A stretch of 33,861 bases of DNA, taken from Candidatus Bipolaricaulota bacterium. GTDB lineage: Bacteria > Bipolaricaulota > Bipolaricaulia > UBA7950 > UBA9294. Location: NCBI GenBank assembly GCA_018817505.1, contig JAHITR010000037.1, positions 1-33,861 on the forward strand, given 5' to 3'. The notes under the pieces are model-generated. The model was not told the DNA's origin. It did not search any database and saw only the letters and a program-made list of their open reading frames with translations. Position 1 is the first letter of the stretch, and each line of letters opens with the position of its first letter. Shown in pieces: positions 27,063 through 33,861 of this stretch. The position numbers and the translations under genes were made by a program.

Positions 27063-27569
27063 TCAACGCGCGTACTTCGGCCGTCCTGTTCGCAGGTCAG
27101 GCACTTCAAACTTCCCTGCCCAACGGGATCGGCGTTCGAACGCTCTGTCTGCAATGCTCAGTCTGTACGACTTGGCGTTCGCGAGGATCCTACCTTCATT
27201 CCGCGCCTGAACTAAGCGCGAGTACTCACGCCGCATGTTCACATGGTGTGATTCCGCCTTGATGGTAACATAGACCCCAAGCAGGCTAATCAGTGGTGTA
27301 TAGATGGTCAACGCCACCAACAACATGATCATCAACACGGCCTTGTTCTCTGAGAAGATAAAGATACCCAGCGGTACGAGCATGAGAATACGCATGGGGA
27401 GTCTTTGGATGAAAATCAATCTTCGATGCGTACGCGCGTCAGCCTCTGCCAGCAAAGCTTCGTCTCCAGAGAGCGTACTCGACCGCGCGAGCTCGAATTC
27501 CATTCGTAACCGTTTCTTAATTGCCACAATTCGGTCGACCCCGTTGTTGTAGTCACGCATCTCCGTCAT
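27063..27569 (-). CDS. Membrane protein of unknown function (paralog of 22671-23114)
   Basis: RRLIFIQRLPMRILMLVPLGIFIF... two TM segments; SD ggagggagg before ATG 27569. Confidence 0.7.
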   Translation of the reverse strand: MTEMRDYNNGVDRIVAIKKRLRMEFELARSSTLSGDEALLAEADARTHRRLIFIQRLPMRILMLVPLGIFIFSENKAVLMIMLLVALTIYTPLISLLGVYVTIKAESHHVNMRREYSRLVQARNEGRILANAKSYRLSIADRAFERRSRWAGKFEVPDLRTGRPKYAR

Positions 27570-27740
27570 GATAGATCCTCCCTCCGCATGTTGTATTGTA
27601 ATGCTCAACTGTGGAGGATTTGTGGAGAGCCCATCCTAGGCAAGCCCCTACCGATGGCCATTCTGAAGATTGCCCCTCGAAAGAAGGGTGCCGTTGTCCG
27701 TTGATCGGCTCTGGCCACCCCAGTAGACTTCTACACTAGC

Positions 27741-29735
27741 ATGAGTCTCCCAAAAGCTGGCGAGCGCGCCGGGTTCCAACTATCAACTAGACTCTCACCT
27801 TGTGGCGATCAGCCCAACGCGATCGCCTCAGTGGTAGAGGGATTGAATGCCAATTTGCGGTTCCAGACGCTATTGGGCGCGACAGGCACTGGCAAGACAT
27901 TCACCATCGCCAACGTCATCCAGCAGGTGCAGCGACCCACACTCATTATCGCTCACAACAAGACGCTGACTGCACAACTGTGCAGTGAGTTGCGCGAGTT
28001 GTTTCCCGATAACGCGGTGCACTATTTCGTGTCGTACTACGACTACTATCAACCTGAGGCCTACATGCCGCAGACGGATACGTTCATCGAGAAGGATTCT
28101 TCAATCAACGACGAAATCGATCGCCTGCGTCACGCAGCCACGTCCTCCTTGTTTGAGCGTCGCGATGTCATCATCGTGGCGTCCGTGTCGTGCATCTACG
28201 GACTCGGATCGCCAGACAGCTACCAGAACATGTCCCTATCTCTGCGCCGAGGTGAATCCAGAGACCGCGATGACATCATGCGATCCATGATTCAGCTTCA
28301 GTACACGCGCAATGACATCGGATTCGACAGAGGCACGTTCCGAGCCCGTGGCGACACCCTGGAGATCATCCCTGCCTACGAAGAGAAGATCATTCGTCTG
28401 GAGTTCTTCGGCGATGTGATCGATCGCATCGCCATTCTCGATCCGATCACCGGACATCCGATCCGGGAAATCGAAGACATTCACATCTACCCTGCATCGC
28501 ACTTCATCACGCCAACAGAACGATTGGAGCTTGCAGTCGATGCAATCAGCGCCGAGCTGGAGGAACGGCTCAAGCAATTCAAAGACACGGGAAGGCTTCT
28601 TGAGGCGCAACGTCTTGAGCAGCGGACCCGATACGACATCGAGATGATCCAGGAAATGGGCTACTGCTCAGGCATCGAGAATTACTCGCGCCACCTCGAC
28701 GGTCGGCGAGAGGGCCAGCCGCCGTCTGTGCTCATCGACTACTTCCCGTCGGACTTCCTGTTGGTCATCGACGAGTCCCACCAAACCGTGCCGCAGATTC
28801 GCGGGATGTACCATGGTGATCGCTCTCGGAAGACAACGCTGGTCGACTACGGATTCCGGATGCCATCGGCTTTGGACAATCGCCCGCTGATGTTTACTGA
28901 GTTTGAGGAACGAATACACCACGTGGTGTTCATGTCAGCAACACCAGGCCCCTACGAATACGAGCACTCTCAGAAGATCACGGAACAGCTGATTCGCCCC
29001 ACGGGATTGATTGATCCAGAAGTGAGTATCCATCCTGTCAAGGGGCAAGTCGATCACCTCGTGGGCGAGATCCGTGCCGTCATCGAACGATCCGAGCGCG
29101 TGCTGATCACCACATTGACCAAGCGAATGGCCGAGGATCTAACGGAGTACTTGGTGGAACTAGGGATCCATGCGCGCTATCTGCATTCCGAAGTCGAAAC
29201 ACTCGATCGCATCGATATTCTTCGCGATCTTCGTCTAGGAACGTTCGATGTGTTGGTAGGCATCAACCTGCTACGAGAGGGACTGGATCTGCCGGAGGTC
29301 TCACTTGTGGCCGTGTTGGACGCAGATAAGGAAGGATTCCTGCGCTCAGGAACATCTCTGGTCCAGACGATTGGACGAGCCGCTCGAAATGTTCATGGGC
29401 GGGTCCTCCTCTATGCAGACAAACAAACGGACTCCATTCGCTACGCGGTCAATGAAACCAACCGTCGCCGAGCGACTCAGATCGCGTACAACGCAGAACA
29501 CGGAATCACTCCAAAGACTGTGGAAAGGGAAATCACAGACATTGTGCAGGTTCTGCGCGGTGTGCATGCGCAGGCTCAAGAGGTCCATGAACGACCGCGC
29601 CCTCAATCCAAGGAGGAAATCGTCGATCTCATCCGAGATCTCGAAGACAAGATGCATACAGCCGCCGATCGATTGGAGTTTGAATTGGCCGCCACGCTGC
29701 GCGACGAAATCCGGAAACTGAAGAAGGACTTATGA
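27741..29735 (+). CDS. uvrB: Excinuclease ABC subunit B
   Basis: [77 protein letters not shown]-terminal UVR motif. Confidence 0.98.
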   Translation: MSLPKAGERAGFQLSTRLSPCGDQPNAIASVVEGLNANLRFQTLLGATGTGKTFTIANVIQQVQRPTLIIAHNKTLTAQLCSELRELFPDNAVHYFVSYYDYYQPEAYMPQTDTFIEKDSSINDEIDRLRHAATSSLFERRDVIIVASVSCIYGLGSPDSYQNMSLSLRRGESRDRDDIMRSMIQLQYTRNDIGFDRGTFRARGDTLEIIPAYEEKIIRLEFFGDVIDRIAILDPITGHPIREIEDIHIYPASHFITPTERLELAVDAISAELEERLKQFKDTGRLLEAQRLEQRTRYDIEMIQEMGYCSGIENYSRHLDGRREGQPPSVLIDYFPSDFLLVIDESHQTVPQIRGMYHGDRSRKTTLVDYGFRMPSALDNRPLMFTEFEERIHHVVFMSATPGPYEYEHSQKITEQLIRPTGLIDPEVSIHPVKGQVDHLVGEIRAVIERSERVLITTLTKRMAEDLTEYLVELGIHARYLHSEVETLDRIDILRDLRLGTFDVLVGINLLREGLDLPEVSLVAVLDADKEGFLRSGTSLVQTIGRAARNVHGRVLLYADKQTDSIRYAVNETNRRRATQIAYNAEHGITPKTVEREITDIVQVLRGVHAQAQEVHERPRPQSKEEIVDLIRDLEDKMHTAADRLEFELAATLRDEIRKLKKDL

Positions 29736-32566
29736 GCGTCATCCACATCAAGGGAGCACGAGAACACAATCTGAAGAATATCGATGTCGAGCTGCCGCGA
29801 GACAAATTGGTGGTCATCACAGGCATCTCTGGCTCAGGCAAGAGCTCACTAGCGTTCGATACGATTTATGCTGAGGGTCAGCGCCGATACGTCGAATCAT
29901 TGTCTGCTTATGCACGCCAATTCCTCGGTCAGATGGAGAAGCCCGATGTGGATCTCATCGAAGGCCTCTCTCCAGCCATCTCGATTGATCAGAAGACACG
30001 TTCGCACAATCCGCGATCTACGGTAGGCACAGTCACCGAGATCTACGACTATCTGCGCTTGCTGTATGCGCGAATCGGTCACCCGCATTGCCCTCAATGC
30101 GGTGACCCCATCTCCCAGCAATCTGCGGAACAGATCATCAACATGGTGATGAACATGAAGCCGGGAACGAAGATCCAAATCATGGCTCCTATCGTCCGAG
30201 GTAGAAAAGGAGAGTACAAGAAGACATTTGATGAGATTCGACAGGAGGGATTCAGCCGCGTTCGCGTGGATGGCGTTGTTCGCACGTTGTACGAAGAGAT
30301 TGAGCTCGCCAAGCAGCAGAAGCATACCATCGATATTGTCGTAGACAGAATGGTCGTCGAACCCGCCAAACGATCCCGCATTGCCGAATCGATCGAGACG
30401 GCACTCAAGCACGGTGGCGGATTGGTCAATATCGTCTCCGATGAGGGCGAGCATCTGTATTCTGAGCACTACGCCTGCATCAACTGCAGCATTAGCTACG
30501 AAGAGCTGTCGCCGCGTATGTTCTCATTCAACAGCCCGTTCGGCGCCTGCCCTGTTTGCAGTGGATTGGGATACCGCAAAGAGATCGATCCCGAATCGAT
30601 TATCGACTTACGCCTTGGCGTGATGAATGGCGGCATCGTTCCCTTTGCCAACACAACAAGCGCATGGTACAAGTCGCAGATGGTTGCCCTCGCCGACATG
30701 TTGGGAATCGGGTTGGAGCAACCCCTGGGCAAGATTACAAAGAAACAGCTCGACGTCATTCTCTATGGCTCTGGAGAGAAGACACTCAGCTTCCACTACA
30801 AGTCGCCATCCGGATACGAACGAACCGTTGAACGTCCATTCCGAGGGATGGTTCCTACCATGGAGCGCTGGTATCGTGACACATCGTCCGAGCACTGGCG
30901 CACGGAACTGGAGCAATACCTGTCCACGCTGCCGTGTCCCGAATGTGGTGGAGCACGACTCAAGCCAGAAATCCTGGCTGTGACTGTGGATGGGCTGAAC
31001 ATCCATCAAGCAACCACGTTGTCAATCCGCGCGGCACTTACGTTCTTCGAGAACCTCTCCCTGTCCACGCGTGAAGAAATGATCGCCAGTCAAATCCTCA
31101 AGGAGATCAACGCTCGATTGGGATTCATGGTTTCAGTGGGTCTTGATTACCTGACGCTGGATCGGCAAGCAGGAACGTTGGCCGGGGGTGAAGCCCAACG
31201 CATTCGCTTGGCCACACAGATTGGTAGTCAGCTGACGGGCGTTCTCTATGTTTTGGACGAGCCTTCGATTGGCCTTCACCAACGGGATAATCGACGTCTG
31301 CTGAAGACGCTGAAACGATTGCGGGATTTGGGGAACACAGTCATCGTCGTCGAGCATGACGAAGAAACGATGCGAGAGTCGGACTTCATCCTCGATCTGG
31401 GACCCGGAGCCGGCATTCACGGAGGCCGAGTCGTCGCCTCAGGCACGCCTGAGGACATCGAATCCTGTCCTCAATCCATTACCGGACAGTACCTGTCGGG
31501 CAAGCTGGCCGTGTCTGTGCCTCAGATTCGGCGCAAGGGCAACGGTCACAGTCTCAAGGTTCTCGGGGCGTCCGAGCACAACCTGCGCGGCATTGATGTC
31601 AGTTTCCCATTAGGAAAATTCGTCTGCGTCACCGGTGTTTCGGGATCAGGCAAGAGCACGCTCGTTGAAGACATTCTCTATCGCGGCGTCGCCCATGAGC
31701 TTCAGTTGGCGACGCGCCGGGCTGGCGAGCACGAAAAGATCACCGGCATCCAACACATAGACAAGATTATTGAGATCGATCAGTCCCCCATCGGGCGGAC
31801 GCCGCGATCCAATCCGGCTACATACACCAAGGTCTTCGATGACATCCGCTCTTTGTTCGCCAAGACGCCAGATGCGCGACTTCGCGGGTACTCATCCGGC
31901 CGATTCAGCTTCAATGTGAAGGGAGGACGATGCGAGTCCTGTCAGGGACAGGGACGTGAGAAGATTGAGATGCATTTTCTCCCTGACATTTATGTCCCAT
32001 GCGAGGTTTGCAGAGGCACTCGTTACAATCGCGAGAGCCTTCAAGTTCGCTACAAGGGAAAGTCCATCGCGGACGTGCTGGCAATGTCTGTCGAAGAGGC
32101 GCTGAAGTTCTTCGAAAACGTGCCACGCATCAACAACCGTCTGCAGACCCTTTACGACGTTGGCTTGACCTACATCACCCTCGGCCAACCAGCCACAGAG
32201 CTGTCTGGCGGAGAAGCCCAGCGGATCAAGCTTGCCAAGGAATTGTCCAGACGCTCGACAGGCAAGACGCTGTACATCCTCGACGAGCCCACAACGGGAT
32301 TGCATGCGGCCGACGTTCACAAGCTGCTTGAGGTCCTGCACAGATTGGTGGATACCGGGAATACGGCCATCGTCATCGAGCACAACCTCGATGTGATTAA
32401 GACAGCGGATTGGATTATCGACCTGGGGCCAGAGGGAGGAGACGGAGGTGGCACAGTCATCGCAGTCGGAACACCCGAGGATATCCTAGAGGTCGCGGGC
32501 TCATACACAGGAGAGTTTCTCGGACGCGTTCTCAAAGCTCCAACCTACGATAGAACCGCAACCTAG
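29732..32566 (+). CDS. uvrA: Excinuclease ABC subunit A
   Basis: [60 protein letters not shown]; CxxC zinc motifs; second ABC domain; ATGA overlap with uvrB. Confidence 0.98.
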   Translation: MSVIHIKGAREHNLKNIDVELPRDKLVVITGISGSGKSSLAFDTIYAEGQRRYVESLSAYARQFLGQMEKPDVDLIEGLSPAISIDQKTRSHNPRSTVGTVTEIYDYLRLLYARIGHPHCPQCGDPISQQSAEQIINMVMNMKPGTKIQIMAPIVRGRKGEYKKTFDEIRQEGFSRVRVDGVVRTLYEEIELAKQQKHTIDIVVDRMVVEPAKRSRIAESIETALKHGGGLVNIVSDEGEHLYSEHYACINCSISYEELSPRMFSFNSPFGACPVCSGLGYRKEIDPESIIDLRLGVMNGGIVPFANTTSAWYKSQMVALADMLGIGLEQPLGKITKKQLDVILYGSGEKTLSFHYKSPSGYERTVERPFRGMVPTMERWYRDTSSEHWRTELEQYLSTLPCPECGGARLKPEILAVTVDGLNIHQATTLSIRAALTFFENLSLSTREEMIASQILKEINARLGFMVSVGLDYLTLDRQAGTLAGGEAQRIRLATQIGSQLTGVLYVLDEPSIGLHQRDNRRLLKTLKRLRDLGNTVIVVEHDEETMRESDFILDLGPGAGIHGGRVVASGTPEDIESCPQSITGQYLSGKLAVSVPQIRRKGNGHSLKVLGASEHNLRGIDVSFPLGKFVCVTGVSGSGKSTLVEDILYRGVAHELQLATRRAGEHEKITGIQHIDKIIEIDQSPIGRTPRSNPATYTKVFDDIRSLFAKTPDARLRGYSSGRFSFNVKGGRCESCQGQGREKIEMHFLPDIYVPCEVCRGTRYNRESLQVRYKGKSIADVLAMSVEEALKFFENVPRINNRLQTLYDVGLTYITLGQPATELSGGEAQRIKLAKELSRRSTGKTLYILDEPTTGLHAADVHKLLEVLHRLVDTGNTAIVIEHNLDVIKTADWIIDLGPEGGDGGGTVIAVGTPEDILEVAGSYTGEFLGRVLKAPTYDRTAT

Positions 32567-32603
32567 TGCACCACCCCGGACTCGCGCTACAGAGGAGCAA
32601 TTG

Positions 32604-33368
32604 ATGCATACACGATGGACCCGCTGGCTCGTCGGCTTTATTCTCATCCTGATCGTATCAGTCGCTGTGACAGGGCGGACCTACAAATCCTACTACACCT
32701 GTCTCCCCGGCAGCGTCACAGCCGTCGTCATCACCAATGCCTCGGCTTATGAGCACGAAGAGGCGTTCAGTCTCACGCTCTACGATGCCGAAGGGAGCAC
32801 TCTCTACACGACGGTTGCTGGCCTTAAGTCCTTTGAATCCACTGTCTACTTTCTGAATGATCTTGTCGAGCAGCCGGGCGAACTGTCCTGGGGAGCGCTG
32901 GTTGTCGAATCCAATGTCTTGCTGTTGACGGGTGTGTGGATCGGAACGGAGACTGAGTGGGTGTCCATCAGCAATGTTCAGGCCCAGACTCTGTCTACTG
33001 AAGGATTGGATATTGCCTACTACTGGTATGGCGCCAATTACGCCAATACGGAGAATCGCCGCACGGGCATTGCCGTGATCAACCACGGCGAAAACGCGCT
33101 CACTGGGACAGCATTTGTCTACGATTCAAAAGGCGTTCTGCAGAATTACACTGACTTCGTGCTCGTAGCTCATGGATCCGCCTTCTTTAGACCTGAATCC
33201 GTCTTTCCAGTCGGGGAAGATTCATGGGGATTGATCGACATCCGCACGACGGATCCGATCGTGGTCGCAAGTGAGTACTACGATGCAGCCGGGACACTGC
33301 TTGATATCGATCTCATCGATACGGTCTACTACTTGCAGACCCAACAAAGCGACAGCGGGGACTCATAG
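32604..33368 (+). CDS. Exported protein of unknown function with internally duplicated beta-rich domain
   Basis: N-terminal signal/TM; two alignable halves (see findings); SD gagga before ATG 32604. Confidence 0.65.
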   Translation: MHTRWTRWLVGFILILIVSVAVTGRTYKSYYTCLPGSVTAVVITNASAYEHEEAFSLTLYDAEGSTLYTTVAGLKSFESTVYFLNDLVEQPGELSWGALVVESNVLLLTGVWIGTETEWVSISNVQAQTLSTEGLDIAYYWYGANYANTENRRTGIAVINHGENALTGTAFVYDSKGVLQNYTDFVLVAHGSAFFRPESVFPVGEDSWGLIDIRTTDPIVVASEYYDAAGTLLDIDLIDTVYYLQTQQSDSGDS

Positions 33369-33382
33369 AAGAATCCCCGCTG
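33353..33382 (+). terminator. Hairpin overlapping the stop codon of the preceding CDS
   Basis: CAGCGGGGA...TCCCCGCTG 9-bp stem, followed by cacattattt. Confidence 0.55.
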
Positions 33383-33407
33383 CACATTATTTCAATCGAA
33401 TGTCTGC

Positions 33408-33861
33408 CTAGTAGCAGGCGACGTTGCCAATGGAGATCGCACCTTTTGCCGTGCCAACTCCGCCGCCTTCATCCACGACCGTTAGCGTGATAACGTAGGT
33501 ATTCGGTACAGAGTACACGTGCGAAACAGCGGCTCCGACTTCCGTGCTCCCATCCCCGAAATCCCAATGATAGGAAACCATCTTGCCAACTCCGGGACGT
33601 GAGGCAGAACCGTCCATGGTGATTGCCTGCCCCACTTGACCATTGGATGTGCACGAGAAGTACTTGCTCGTAATGATGGCCAGCGGATTGATGTTGCCAT
33701 CGCCGCAGGAGCCGGTGCTACCGCTGCAGCTACCCCCATTTGAGTGGCCAGGCAGTACGTTCACTCCCAGATGGGTCTGTGCCTTGAGGCCTGATTCGTC
33801 CGTCACAGTCAGCGTCACCACGTAGTACCCACCGTCGGTAAACGTGTGCTGGACGATTTCG
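33408..33861 (-). CDS. PKD-domain surface protein, C-terminal fragment (runs off right edge)
   Basis: ITMDGSASRPGVGKMVSYHWDFGDGSTEVGAAVSHVYSVPNTYVITLTVVDEGG; the frame stays open to the edge with a second PKD end (TFTDGGYYVVTLTVTDESG). Confidence 0.8.
   Translation of the reverse strand, partial: EIVQHTFTDGGYYVVTLTVTDESGLKAQTHLGVNVLPGHSNGGSCSGSTGSCGDGNINPLAIITSKYFSCTSNGQVGQAITMDGSASRPGVGKMVSYHWDFGDGSTEVGAAVSHVYSVPNTYVITLTVVDEGGGVGTAKGAISIGNVACY

Noticed and set aside
26966-27262. Small + ORFs (114 and 97 aa) after acylphosphatase
   Set aside because: They mainly overlap the minus-strand membrane protein, which has a strong SD and an identifiable paralog.
1-33861. Mobile element, prophage, defence system or toxin-antitoxin locus
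   Set aside because: No transposase, integrase, terminal repeats, phage structural genes or recognised defence domains were seen in any frame.

Overview
Bacterial chromosomal window of about 33.9 kb with dense, mostly intact genes. No rRNA, tRNA, transposase, phage module or CRISPR was recognised. The left edge (1 to about 465) is a non-coding tandem array of roughly 62-bp units. Each unit holds two adjacent near-perfect inverted repeats, and the array is cut by the window edge. Recognisable genes include an M28 peptidase with TM segments inside the catalytic domain, a D-2-hydroxyacid dehydrogenase, two tandem membrane-anchored DOMON-like proteins, two MFS transporters, an HtrA/DegP protease, a rhodanese-like lipoprotein and an NfeD-like protein. 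They also include LemA with a coupled membrane protein, a sulfite-oxidase-fold molybdopterin enzyme, a B3/B4-domain protein, pyrB, a PLP aminotransferase and a dihydropyrimidinase/hydantoinase in one apparent operon. Further genes are an Eis-like acetyltransferase, a free-Met-(R)-sulfoxide reductase, an M20 peptidase, an MBL-fold hydrolase, an SCP2 / Fe-ADH / tungsten AOR operon, acylphosphatase, uvrB-uvrA, and secreted or PKD proteins at the right edge. The best leads are the double-hairpin tandem array, the SCP2-ADH-AOR operon, the DOMON pair, a missed 48-aa membrane ORF with a palindrome over a putative leaderless promoter, and two dispersed paralogous membrane proteins of unknown function. 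All calls come from reading sequence and motifs; no database search was run.
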